A DNA stretch of 17,022 bases from Actinomycetes bacterium (GCA_023434465.1 JAEYSQ010000266.1:1-17022); one strand, 5' to 3'. Counted from the stretch's first letter, positions 1 to 6,910 are shown. A program made the numbers and translations. The notes: generated by a model from the letters alone, not told the origin.

Positions 1-84
1 GCGTGGAAGGGCCCGGACTTCGCCGCCCGGCTGGGACGGGACGTCCTCCTCCGAAATCAGTTCTCCATCAACCTCGTCAGCCAC
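1..84 (-). CDS. possible 5' end of a minus-strand gene running off the left edge
   Basis: A minus-strand reading frame opens with GTG at position 84 and stays open to the window edge. It gives 28 residues beginning M/V-ADEVDGELISEEDV, acidic and with plausible high-GC codon use. No clear Shine-Dalgarno lies upstream, and the frame is also open further upstream, with another possible TTG at position 93. No family can be recognised from so few residues. It could equally be chance, since other frames are open here as well. Confidence 0.25.
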   Translation of the reverse strand, partial: MADEVDGELISEEDVPSQPGGEVRALPR

Positions 85-251
85 GACCGCCAATCTACAG
101 CCGCGATCGGAGGGAACAAAGGACCACTCCCGCAAATTGCGGGTTTACATAAGCAAGCCAGTTCGGGTTCCACGGACGACCGGGCTCCGGATAGTGGAAG
201 TAAGGACGAGCGACGGGTTCCAGTAGCCGTGGGGCCGGGTGTATCGACTGG
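85..251. other. intergenic stretch with one small hairpin
   Basis: No convincing gene is seen in this stretch. The only structure noticed is a short inverted repeat, CCCGC at 129-133 and GCGGG at 139-143, with a 5-base AT-rich loop. It is followed on the plus strand by only three T residues. On the minus strand, the direction of the gene ending at 252, no T-tract follows it. It is therefore at best a weak terminator. Confidence 0.4.
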
Positions 252-1391
252 CTAGTTGAGCGATTTCTCGTAGACCCGGAACTTCTTGTTGACCTCGCCG
301 CCCATTCCTTCGAGGGCGCGGTTCATGGCCTCGTTGTTTTCCAGAATCCAGCCGGCTTCGCCCTTCATGACCCGGTCCGGGTGGGTGGTCTGGATGTGCC
401 GGACGTAAAGAGCGGCAGCCACGCCGGTGTGCTGCCAGGCCTTTTTTACTCCCAGGGCGAGGATGCGAACCGAGTTGATCTTCTTCTTCCCGGTCAGGTA
501 GTGGTACCAGCCGAACGGGAGCACCTTGCCGTTCATCCTGGCCAGAACCTGGTTTATGTCCGGCAGGGTCAGAGCCGCACCGACCGTCTCGCCGTCGGCA
601 GTCTCGGCGATCATCGCCCAGTCCTCGTCGACGACCAGTTTCAGCGTCTTGGCGTGAAACTCGACCTCCTCCCGGGTGATCGGCACGAATCCCCAGTTGT
701 CACCCCAGGCCTCGTTGTAGACCTCGTGGAAGCGCGACATTTCATTGGCCAGGTCGGACCGGCGCATGTTGCGAATCGTGATCCCGTGCTCGTCGAGGCT
801 TTGCTGGGCCGATTCCATGATCGCCGGATGGAACTCAAGGCCCTCCGCCAGCTTGCCCATCTCCAGATGCCACATCAGGAGATCCATCGCCTTGGTGAAG
901 CCGGCGCCCTCCACCCTTTCCATGAAGTACGGCTGGTGGCAGTTCTCGAGGATCGAGGGACGAGCGTCGAACCCGGAGATCTGGATCCCGATCTCGTCGT
1001 TGGTGGTGAAGTCCATCGGGCCGTAAACCTTCTCCCGGCCCTTGCCGGCCAGCCACTCGCAGCCGGTGTCGAGCAGTGCCGAGGCCACTTCCTGATCGTC
1101 GATCGTCTCGAAGAAGCCAAACTGGCCGTCGTTACCGCCACGGTACTCGTCCCAGTTCTGGTCGATCTGGGCACTGATCCGCCCGACCGGGACGCCGTCC
1201 TTCTCGGCGATCCAGAGGCCGACCTCCGCGTGGTCGAAATATGGGTTCTTCTTGCGGTTGAGGAACTCCATCCGGTCGATGATCAACGGGGGCACCCATT
1301 CCGCATGGTCGCGATGGACGTGGAAGGGGACCTTGACGAACTTGCGCAGGTCTCGCTTGCCCTCCACCGGGCGGATCACAACGTCGGACAT
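252..1391 (-). CDS. BcerS-like (YghO family) GNAT-fold acyltransferase, candidate ceramide synthase-type enzyme
   Basis: This encodes a 379-residue cytosolic protein. The N-terminus has the family hallmarks IRPV near residue 6, WVPPL near 32, KKNPYFDHAE near 48, FGFFE near 91 and GPMDFTTNDE near 124. The C-terminal half carries a GNAT acyl-CoA loop (QHTGVAA, about 320-326) followed by GWILENNEAMNRALEGMGG at about 347-365. From family knowledge, this architecture is that of the bacterial ceramide synthase-like family. The Caulobacter member acylates a long-chain base, but many members are uncharacterised. The divergent neighbour at 2415 is an alpha-oxoamine synthase, which fits a joint role in lipid synthesis (inference). 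The cupin upstream ends 37 bases before this start, so co-transcription is likely. I chose ATG at 1391; a TTG three codons earlier (1400) is possible, and neither has a good ribosome site. The exact substrate is unknown. Confidence 0.8.
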   Translation of the reverse strand: MSDVVIRPVEGKRDLRKFVKVPFHVHRDHAEWVPPLIIDRMEFLNRKKNPYFDHAEVGLWIAEKDGVPVGRISAQIDQNWDEYRGGNDGQFGFFETIDDQEVASALLDTGCEWLAGKGREKVYGPMDFTTNDEIGIQISGFDARPSILENCHQPYFMERVEGAGFTKAMDLLMWHLEMGKLAEGLEFHPAIMESAQQSLDEHGITIRNMRRSDLANEMSRFHEVYNEAWGDNWGFVPITREEVEFHAKTLKLVVDEDWAMIAETADGETVGAALTLPDINQVLARMNGKVLPFGWYHYLTGKKKINSVRILALGVKKAWQHTGVAAALYVRHIQTTHPDRVMKGEAGWILENNEAMNRALEGMGGEVNKKFRVYEKSLN

Positions 1392-1428
1392 GGCAGGCAA
1401 ACTAGCAACGGCCGGGACGAACGCGCCC

Positions 1429-1815
1429 TCAGCCGTTTTTCGTCACCGTCACGCGCCGGTCGTCCGGGATCCACGCGTCGTCTCGCCAGTGATGAGCAAC
1501 CTGGGGTTCCGGAAAGAACGCGATCACGCACAGGTCCTGCCGGCCGGTGTTTCGGATGTCATGTTCCTGGCCGGCCATCAGCGGGAAGAGGTCGCCGCTC
1601 TTGATCGGCAGGACGCGATCATCGAGCAGCAGCTCGGCCGACCCCCGGTACACGAACTGAATTTCTTCAGCGTCGTTGGAATGCCAGCCGATCCGCTTGC
1701 CCGGGGGCAGGGTGTAGTACATGGAAGTCGACCGCGACGATTCCCCTGTCCTCAAGACAGCCGCGTTCCATCGGGTTTCCACGCTGGTCCTCGACTGGTG
1801 CCGGGCCAGCTCCAT
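1429..1815 (-). CDS. small cupin-domain protein (second copy of a tandem pair)
   Basis: This is a 128-residue single-domain cupin. The first cupin motif (PPGKRIGWHSNDAEE, about 38-51) keeps one His (H45) and a Glu, but the usual second His is Asn. The second motif (GDLFPLMAGQEHDIRN, about 74-89) keeps H85. A bound metal is possible but with an incomplete ligand set. It is a clear paralog of the upstream cupin: PPGKR, GSxELLLDD, HDxRNTG and a similar PDD tail are shared. Its substrate cannot be predicted. It lies in the same direction between the other cupin and the acyltransferase, probably in one transcript. The start is odd. Homology to the paralog seems to continue upstream (NVEE versus NVDD), but there is no normal start codon before an in-frame TAA at 1846-1848. 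Confidence 0.8.
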   Translation of the reverse strand: MELARHQSRTSVETRWNAAVLRTGESSRSTSMYYTLPPGKRIGWHSNDAEEIQFVYRGSAELLLDDRVLPIKSGDLFPLMAGQEHDIRNTGRQDLCVIAFFPEPQVAHHWRDDAWIPDDRRVTVTKNG

Positions 1816-1895
1816 CTCTTCGACGTTGCAGCGGATCTGAAGGGGTTACCCGGAAACTTCCGGGTTACGCAAACCCTGCCGGCGACCCGGAGGAA

Positions 1896-2315
1896 TCAGC
1901 GGTTGGGGCTGCCCGTAACGCTCTGATCGTCCGGAGGCCAGGTTTCCTCGGTCCAGTGCTGCTCCACTTCCGGACTGGCGAAGAAGCCGATCACTCTGAG
2001 ATCCTCGTCGCCGGTGTTTCTCAGATCGTGGAAGCGACCCTTTTCCAGCACGATCAGGTCGCCCTGGCCGACCGGCTGGGTCCCGTCGTCGAGCAGGAGC
2101 TCCCCGCTGCCATCGAGGAAGAACTGGGTCTCCTCCGCCGTGTCGCAGTGGCGACCGAGTCGCTTTCCGGGAGGGATCGCGAAGTAGATGACCGTCGATT
2201 GCTCGGTGCCGGACCCGCCGTAGGCGAAATACCCTCCCACCCACGCCGCATCATCGGTTGCGGTCGAGGCGAGCGAAACCGTTTCCACGTCGTCCACGTT
2301 GAGTGGCTTGTTCAT
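1896..2315 (-). CDS. small cupin-domain protein (first copy of a tandem pair)
   Basis: This 139-residue cupin starts at ATG 2315, with a GAAAGG ribosome site five bases upstream on the minus strand. Cupin motif 1 is PPGKRLGRHCDTAEE (about 48-62), with H56 and Glu 61/62 but Asp in place of the second His. Motif 2 is GDLIVLEKGRFHDLRN (about 85-100), with H96. The ligand set is therefore reduced, as in its paralog downstream. The protein has no signal peptide and should be cytosolic. It is the first gene of the leftward run cupin-cupin-acyltransferase and is divergent from the oxoamine synthase gene, with 99 bases between their starts. Function is unknown; small cupins range from enzymes to binding proteins. 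Confidence 0.85.
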   Translation of the reverse strand: MNKPLNVDDVETVSLASTATDDAAWVGGYFAYGGSGTEQSTVIYFAIPPGKRLGRHCDTAEETQFFLDGSGELLLDDGTQPVGQGDLIVLEKGRFHDLRNTGDEDLRVIGFFASPEVEQHWTEETWPPDDQSVTGSPNR

Positions 2316-2414
2316 ACGGGCCTTTCATTTGGCTTCTGACCGTTCCCCCGGCCCAGCTTCGCCAATTCGTGCGGCCTCGTCAACTCATGGCCCGTGGTCT
2401 GAGAGACTTTCGCC
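2316..2414. promoter_or_regulatory. divergent promoter region between cupin and oxoamine synthase genes
   Basis: The 99 bases between two divergent start codons must hold the promoters for both directions if the genes are transcribed as drawn. I could not pick out convincing -35/-10 pairs. The only clear signal is the GAAAGG ribosome site of the leftward cupin. The rightward gene has no strong Shine-Dalgarno before its ATG. Confidence 0.4.
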
Positions 2415-3668
2415 ATGTCCGAGAGCACGACAGCACCAGTCGACCTTTTCGAGAAGGTCAGGAATCACGAGCGTCGCGAACAACTGGAAGCGGCCAATGA
2501 AGGCGGCCTCAACCCATATTTTCGCCTGCTGACCTCGCAGGCCGGTCCGGTGGTCGAGATGGAAGGCCGGGAGACGATCATGCTCGGCTCCAACAACTAC
2601 CTCGGCCTGACCGGCGACGACCGGGTCAAGAACGCAGCCCGTGAGGCACTCGACAGGTACGGGACCGGCGTAACCGGCTCCCGCCTGCTGAACGGCACCA
2701 CCCCGCTCCACGTCGAACTCGAGCAGGAACTCGCCGGCTGGATGAACACCGAGGACACGATCGTCTTCTCGACCGGCTACCAGGCCAACGTCGGCTGCCT
2801 GCAGGCGATCCTCGGCCCCGGCGACACGGTGATCTGCGACTCCGGCGACCATGCCTCCCTGCTCGACGGTTGTGTGCTTTCCAAGGCGAAACTGCGACCG
2901 TTCCGCCACAACCAGACCGACAAGCTGGAGAAGATGCTCCAGCGCGCCCAGGGTGATGGCGGCGGGATCCTGGTCGTGGTCGACGGCGTCTACTCGATGG
3001 AAGGCGATCTGCCCGACCTGCCGCGGGTAGTCGAGCTGTCGAAGCATTACGGAGCCAGGATCATGGTCGACGAAGCCCACGGGGTCGGCGTCCTCGGCGA
3101 GCGCGGAGCGGGAGCAACCGAACTGTTCGGCCTCGAGGATCAGGTCGATCTCAGGATGGGCACCTTTTCCAAGAGCCTCGCTTCCTGCGGCGGCTTCATC
3201 GCCGGGAGCCACGAAGTGGTCGAGTACATGCGGATCACCTCACGCTCGTTCATCTTCAGTGCTTCGGGCGTGCCAGCGGCGGTCGGTGCGGCGCTCGAGG
3301 CGACCCGGATCTGCCGGACCGAAGGCGCCCCGCTTTTCGCACGCCTGCTCGAGAATGCGCGTTATCTGCGCCACGGGCTCGAGGACCTCGGCCTGAAGGT
3401 GATTCAGCCCGGCACGATGCCCGACGGCAGCGCCGCCGACACCCCGGTCGTCCCGGTCGTGGTCGGCGAGGACTGGACCGCGGTCCTGCTCTGGAAGGCG
3501 CTGTTTGACGCCGGCGTCTACTGCAACGTGGCGATCCACCCGGCGGTACCACCGAGCGGCGCCCTGCTCCGCACCAGCCTGATGGCCACCCACGAGAAGG
3601 CCCAGCTCGACAAGGCACTCGCGATCATCGGCGATGTGATCAAGGACTTCCCCACGCTCACCGAATGA
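2415..3668 (+). CDS. PLP-dependent alpha-oxoamine synthase, serine palmitoyltransferase-like
   Basis: This is a 417-residue fold-type I PLP enzyme of the alpha-oxoamine synthase family. The family condenses an amino acid with an acyl-CoA or acyl-ACP and releases CO2. Visible motifs are NPYFR (33-37), NNYLGL (60-65), YGTGVTGSR (82-90), the PLP-stacking His in DSGDHASLLDG (H146), VDEAHGVG with D219 and H222, and the Schiff-base lysine in GTFSKS (K253). The NPYFR start and the GTFSKSLASCGGF context resemble bacterial serine palmitoyltransferases more than BioF (AONS) or Kbl. No bio or tdh genes are nearby, and the divergent partner is a ceramide synthase-like protein. I therefore favour long-chain base synthesis (inference). 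Glycine C-acetyltransferase or AONS remain possible. A hairpin terminator follows directly. Confidence 0.85.
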   Translation: MSESTTAPVDLFEKVRNHERREQLEAANEGGLNPYFRLLTSQAGPVVEMEGRETIMLGSNNYLGLTGDDRVKNAAREALDRYGTGVTGSRLLNGTTPLHVELEQELAGWMNTEDTIVFSTGYQANVGCLQAILGPGDTVICDSGDHASLLDGCVLSKAKLRPFRHNQTDKLEKMLQRAQGDGGGILVVVDGVYSMEGDLPDLPRVVELSKHYGARIMVDEAHGVGVLGERGAGATELFGLEDQVDLRMGTFSKSLASCGGFIAGSHEVVEYMRITSRSFIFSASGVPAAVGAALEATRICRTEGAPLFARLLENARYLRHGLEDLGLKVIQPGTMPDGSAADTPVVPVVVGEDWTAVLLWKALFDAGVYCNVAIHPAVPPSGALLRTSLMATHEKAQLDKALAIIGDVIKDFPTLTE

Positions 3669-3695
3669 AAAGGGCCGCCCGCAGGCGGCCCCTTT
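3668..3695. terminator. bidirectional hairpin terminator between convergent genes
   Basis: There is a perfect 8-bp stem, GGGCCGCC (3672-3679) with GGCGGCCC (3684-3691), and a 4-base loop. Further A-T pairs flank it outside one mismatch. TTT follows on the plus strand and TTTT on the minus strand. It lies between the stop of the oxoamine synthase gene and the stop of the convergent substrate-binding protein gene, so it can serve both. Confidence 0.8.
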
Positions 3696-3716
3696 CAAAC
3701 AATCGTCTTGAACCGG

Positions 3717-5057
3717 CTACTGGCCGCGAGCGGCAGTGACGAGATTGGCCTTCGGTTCGACCACTTCGATCGGCTCGAACTCGCTGGCCGCACGGTTGAT
3801 CGTGATCGGGCTGACGTCCGGATCACCCGCATCGGTGATCGTGAAGTCGCCGGTGATGCCGTCCTTGACCGAGAGCCCGAAGAGAGCGGCAGCGATCGCT
3901 GCGCGATCGGCTCCCGCCGACTCGATTGCATCGAGCAGGACCTGGGCTGCCTGTCCCGCATACGGCGCGTAAAGCTCGACCGGCTGACCACCGGTCTTCG
4001 ACTCCAGCTGCTTGACGAACTGCTTGCCCGGGCCGGGCAGCAGGTCCGGCACGCGGCCGGGCACCGAAGCGACCATTCCTGCCGACGCGGCTCCGGCCTC
4101 GTCGATGGTCGACTGCTGGGCGAAACCGTCCGGCGCCATCAAGGCCACTGCTCCGTCGTTCGGTCCGAGCACCGACACCTTGTCCTTGATCAGCTGGCCG
4201 CCGTTCTGCTCGGTCAGGCCGGCCAGGAGGATGCCGTCGGGGTTGCTCTTCTTGACCCGGTTCATCAGGTCGGTGTAATCCTTGGCTTCCGGATCCCACT
4301 CGAGCTGCTCGGTGACGGTGACCCCGCCGGGCTTCGAGGCGTTGATGAACGTCTGGGCCTGGCCGTACGAAGTGTCGTCGTCGGCCGCGAACAGCACCGC
4401 CACGCGCTTCACGCCGTTGTCGGCCGCGTACGAGACCAGGGCCGCACCTTGCGCCGCATCATTCGGAACCACGCGGGCGTAGTTACGATCGCCCGACGGG
4501 TAGAGCGAATCCGGCGCTCCGTCGGTACAGGTATCCGCGGATTCGGTCAGGCAGATCGCGGTGTTGCCCGGCGAGACCATCGCCAGCGCCCCGCCGTCTG
4601 CCTCGTTCAGGATCGGAATCATCGCCTGGGCGCAACCTGAATTGTAGGTCCCGACGATGCCGAGGACGCTTGAGTCCTCACTGTACGCGGTGGCGTTGTC
4701 CTTGCATGTCTGTTCATCCCAGAGCCCGGTGTCGGCGAGCGAGTCGTCGCAGGCCTGGAAACCGATGGTGGTGTCACCTGCCTTCCAGCCGGCTCCCTCG
4801 AGAACCTGGGTGACCGCATCGTTCATCTGTTTGGAACGGTCGGCGGAGTCTCCCTGCAGCGGAAGGTCCGAAACGATCAGGCCGTCCGGCGATCCCTCTC
4901 CGCCATAGGTCATCTCTCCGCAAGTTTCGGCACTTACTCCGGCTACGTTTGAACTATCGCCTGAGTCGTCCGAGTCATCGCTCCCGCAGGCAACAACTCC
5001 CAGGGCGATCACGCCAAGGACGCACAAACCAAGCATCAACTTCAGCTTTTTCGACAC
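3717..5057 (-). CDS. LivJ-type ABC transporter substrate-binding lipoprotein
   Basis: This is a 446-residue secreted lipoprotein. A basic start (MSKKLK) is followed by a hydrophobic segment and a lipobox ending at C24 (VVAC), then an Asp/Ser-rich linker (residues 25-37). The body has the type I periplasmic-binding fold of branched-chain amino acid/amide receptors: GTYNSGCAQAMIPI and AMVSPGNT motifs, then a second lobe with DGILLAG. The start is GTG at 5057, preceded by GGGGAG. The ligand cannot be read from the sequence; the family takes Leu/Ile/Val, amides, urea and aromatic compounds. No liv permease or ATPase genes are adjacent, so it is an orphan receptor here that must borrow a transporter encoded elsewhere or act as a sensor. 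It ends 22 bases from the shared terminator. Confidence 0.88.
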   Translation of the reverse strand: MSKKLKLMLGLCVLGVIALGVVACGSDDSDDSGDSSNVAGVSAETCGEMTYGGEGSPDGLIVSDLPLQGDSADRSKQMNDAVTQVLEGAGWKAGDTTIGFQACDDSLADTGLWDEQTCKDNATAYSEDSSVLGIVGTYNSGCAQAMIPILNEADGGALAMVSPGNTAICLTESADTCTDGAPDSLYPSGDRNYARVVPNDAAQGAALVSYAADNGVKRVAVLFAADDDTSYGQAQTFINASKPGGVTVTEQLEWDPEAKDYTDLMNRVKKSNPDGILLAGLTEQNGGQLIKDKVSVLGPNDGAVALMAPDGFAQQSTIDEAGAASAGMVASVPGRVPDLLPGPGKQFVKQLESKTGGQPVELYAPYAGQAAQVLLDAIESAGADRAAIAAALFGLSVKDGITGDFTITDAGDPDVSPITINRAASEFEPIEVVEPKANLVTAARGQ

Positions 5058-5234
5058 TCTCTCTCCCCATCTCTCCGCGGCCCGCGCACACTGTCGGCCA
5101 CTGGTCGGTATTCCCGCGCAGAACGCTGTGCGGTTTCGTGTTCGGACGAGATTACATGGGGGTCCGGTCGCCCGGCATGAAAATCCCCCAAAAAGAAAAA
5201 ACCTGCTCTTAGCGAAAGTTCGCCGGCGAGGGTA

Positions 5235-5263
5235 TTGCCGGTTCTCGCCAACTTCACTATGTT
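5235..5263 (+). promoter_or_regulatory. candidate sigma70-type promoter for the IHF gene
   Basis: TTGCCG (5235-5240) and TATGTT (5258-5263) are separated by 17 bases; each matches 4 of 6 consensus positions. An A-rich tract lies about 35 bases upstream and could act as an UP-like or bent element. The predicted transcript would start near 5270 and carry a leader of about 125 bases. This is a by-eye prediction. Confidence 0.4.
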
Positions 5264-5291
5264 GCCCATATCGCCTGAGTCGGACGGAATG

Positions 5292-5345
5292 CCGCCCTCA
5301 GGCGGGGGAGAAGAGCCTCCCGGGAAAGAGGATCCCGGCTAGCCG
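5292..5345 (+). other. cluster of three hairpins and a palindrome in the IHF gene leader
   Basis: The hairpins are CCGCC/GGCGG (5292-5296 with 5301-5305), GGGAG/CTCCC (5306-5310 with 5317-5321) and CCGGGA/TCCCGG (5320-5325 with 5333-5338). The last two share two bases. The perfect palindrome CGGCTAGCCG (5336-5345) overlaps the third stem. No T-tract follows, so this is not a typical terminator. Its function is unknown; it may be leader RNA structure or a protein-binding site. Confidence 0.45.
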
Positions 5346-5382
5346 CCCCATGCCATCCAGTCCAAACGAACCATCCCCCGAA

Positions 5383-5389
5383 GGGAGGA
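5383..5389 (+). promoter_or_regulatory. strong ribosome binding site fixing the GTG start of the IHF gene
   Basis: GGGAGGA ends six bases before GTG at 5396. It is a near-perfect Shine-Dalgarno and supports this GTG over any in-frame downstream start. Confidence 0.75.
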
Positions 5390-5395
5390 CCGCCC

Positions 5396-5731
5396 GTGGA
5401 AGTTGCCGCCACCGCCGATTCGAATTCGATTGCCAGTCCGATGCCCCAGCATCTTCAGGCTCTCGAACGTGCGAACCGGGTTCGTCTTGCTCGTGCCGCC
5501 CTCAAGCGGTCCATCGCGAGCGGTGAAGTGTCGGTCACCAAGGTGATCACCGAATGTCCCTGGCAGACCGAGACGATGACTCTCTCGGAACTGCTCCGGG
5601 CCCAGTCACGTTGGGGCCGGACCCGGACCAGAAAGCTCCTGGCTTCGGTAGGGCTGAATGAGAACAAGCGCCTCGACACGCTGACCGAGCGTCAACGAAT
5701 GCTCCTGGTTTCCCAACTGAGACCGCACTAG
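5396..5731 (+). CDS. mihF: integration host factor, actinobacterial type (mIHF-like)
   Basis: This 111-residue basic protein matches the actinobacterial IHF family, which is unrelated in fold to the HU/IHF of enterics and is a nucleoid-associated DNA binder. An N-terminal helix rich in Arg/Ala (RANRVRLARAALK, about 25-37) leads to a VTKVI segment. Next come MTLSELLRAQSRWGRTRTRKLL (about 61-82), corresponding to the helical DNA-binding part with the usual G-R/K-x-R core, and RLDTLTERQRMLL near the end. It is slightly longer than the usual roughly 105 residues because of an N-terminal extension. In many actinobacteria the gene sits beside gmk; here it stands alone between a binding-protein gene and the end of the transport operon. 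The long structured leader suggests post-transcriptional control or autoregulation, which is inference. Confidence 0.85.
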   Translation: MEVAATADSNSIASPMPQHLQALERANRVRLARAALKRSIASGEVSVTKVITECPWQTETMTLSELLRAQSRWGRTRTRKLLASVGLNENKRLDTLTERQRMLLVSQLRPH

Positions 5732-5739
5732 CAGTACGC

Positions 5740-6306
5740 CTACCGGAGCTTGTAGGTGAGTCCTCCGGAGGCCTTTTCGAATTTCCTGCGAAGGGCCCAG
5801 AAGGTCGGGGCGGCAATCGCTGCCCCGACCGCCAGGCAGGCCCAGAGGACGATTTTGCCTGCATAGAAGGTCGCGCCGACTACGATCACGAAAGTGAAGC
5901 CGGCCAGCAGCGTCGTGTGTGAGCGGTATCCGGCCAGGTGTTCGCGAATCGAAAGCTCAAGACCTCCGAGCATGCCGAGACCGACCCCGATCGCGATCTG
6001 GACGGGATTGGTGGTAATCACGCCGAGAGTGACCAGGACAAGGCCCGCCAGGACCGAAAGCGGACCGAGTGGGAAGTTGCCCCAGGGCGCCGGTGGTCGC
6101 TCGTCCGCGGTCTGCTCCATCCGGTCCATCGCCGCCGCCAGGCGGGACTTCGGTTTTTCGCGGACGGATCTGCTCGCGGGCCCATCCCGCTTCGCCCGGA
6201 CCGTCCCCCCGCTTTCCGCCGTGCCCCCACCCTCCGGCCCGGCTACGGCCTCAACTTGCGGCCTTCTGGTCTTCGCCCGCTTCTTTCGGTTCCTTTTGCT
6301 GGCCAT
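5740..6306 (-). CDS. small multi-pass membrane protein, unknown function
   Basis: This is a 188-residue protein with a very basic N-terminal tail (KRNRKKRAKTRR at about 4-15, rich in Arg/Lys to residue 55) and no signal peptide. Four hydrophobic segments follow at roughly 80-99, 101-118, 131-149 and 152-171, with short loops and a basic C-terminus. The tail should face the cytosol. I do not recognise a family. It is the last gene of the leftward transport operon, and its ATG lies 56 bases inside the end of the redoxin gene in another frame, so expression is probably coupled. A later start at residue 60 or 63 (MDRMEQ) would nearly remove the overlap and still keep all membrane segments. Confidence 0.7.
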   Translation of the reverse strand: MASKRNRKKRAKTRRPQVEAVAGPEGGGTAESGGTVRAKRDGPASRSVREKPKSRLAAAMDRMEQTADERPPAPWGNFPLGPLSVLAGLVLVTLGVITTNPVQIAIGVGLGMLGGLELSIREHLAGYRSHTTLLAGFTFVIVVGATFYAGKIVLWACLAVGAAIAAPTFWALRRKFEKASGGLTYKLR

Positions 6307-6910
6307 CGATCAGGGAGCGTACCTGCGCCGACAGTTCCTCCTCGGTGGTGTCACCGATCTCGGCTCGTTCGAGAACTCCACCCTTGCGGTAGAGGAGGAA
6401 GGTCGGGCATCCGCCGACCCGGTAGATGTTCGAGACGGCCCCGTCGCGGTCATGACCGACCGGGACGCTCCAGCCGTGTTCCTCGATCAGCTCGCGCACC
6501 CGCTCCCGATCGTCGCGGATATTGATCGAGACGAAGCCCGCCCGGCCTTCGTACTTCCTCGCGACCTGGTCGAAGGTGTCCTGCTGGTCGATGCAGCTCG
6601 AAGCGCCCTTGGTGAACCAGAACGAGATGACCAGCGGCCGGTCGAAGAAGTCGCAGATCCGGATCGCGTCATCGCCCGGAACCTCGCAGGCCTGGTCGGG
6701 ATCGATGTTTGCGTCACCTTCGAGTCCGGATGCCGCGAGTGGTACCGCGAAAGGAGGAGCCTTGTCGCCGATTCCCACCTCCCCGATCCCGACCGTCCCT
6801 GAATCCTTGGTCTGAAGCATGTTGAAGAGTGCAACCAGGATCACGATCAGGAAGACCACGCCGACCACGGTCATGTAATTGAAGGGTTTCTTCCTGTTGC
6901 GCGCGCTCAC
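6251..6910 (-). CDS. membrane-anchored redoxin (AhpC-TSA/TlpA-like) with non-canonical active site
   Basis: This is a 219-residue protein with one N-terminal membrane anchor (about 12-31) and a thioredoxin-fold domain outside the membrane (about 46-202). The strand leading to the active site is PLVISFWFTKGASSC. Where TlpA/ResA proteins have WCxxC, this protein has only the second Cys (C106). The cis-Pro loop is GGCPTFLLY, with an extra C168 just before the proline; C75 and C86 lie in an insert before the active site. A one-Cys or rearranged redox mechanism is therefore likely, and the partner is unknown. The start is GTG at 6910, with GGAG five bases upstream; its first four bases (GTGA) overlap the stop of the MMPL gene. 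It may service disulfides of extracytoplasmic parts of this operon's transporter, which is inference. Confidence 0.8.
   Translation of the reverse strand: MSARNRKKPFNYMTVVGVVFLIVILVALFNMLQTKDSGTVGIGEVGIGDKAPPFAVPLAASGLEGDANIDPDQACEVPGDDAIRICDFFDRPLVISFWFTKGASSCIDQQDTFDQVARKYEGRAGFVSINIRDDRERVRELIEEHGWSVPVGHDRDGAVSNIYRVGGCPTFLLYRKGGVLERAEIGDTTEEELSAQVRSLIDGQQKEPKEAGEDQKAAS

Larger units (their letters stand above)
5058..5395. promoter_or_regulatory. 338-bp divergent intergenic region with promoter and structured leader
   Basis: This region separates the leftward substrate-binding protein gene from the rightward IHF gene. It holds an A-rich tract (about 5180-5201), unusual in this GC-rich window. 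To its right are a candidate promoter (5235-5263), three successive short hairpins (5292-5338), a 10-bp palindrome CGGCTAGCCG (5336-5345) and the strong ribosome site of the IHF gene. I see no small gene in it. Confidence 0.55.

Noticed and set aside
129..146. hairpin CCCGC/GCGGG as a terminator
   Set aside because: The stem is only 5 bp, with three T residues on the plus strand and none on the minus strand, and no gene clearly ends beside it in the right direction.
1..255. 84-codon open frame on the plus strand at the left edge
   Set aside because: Other frames here are open as well, the translation looks non-coding (Ser/Gly/Arg-rich, no motif), and it ends inside the converging acyltransferase gene.
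381..1604. 407-residue open frame on the plus strand
   Set aside because: It lies antisense to the BcerS-like gene and cupin, has no family motifs, and is the usual high-GC shadow of real minus-strand genes.
3708..4640. 310-residue open frame on the plus strand
   Set aside because: It is antisense to the substrate-binding lipoprotein gene and lacks a signal, motif or ribosome site.
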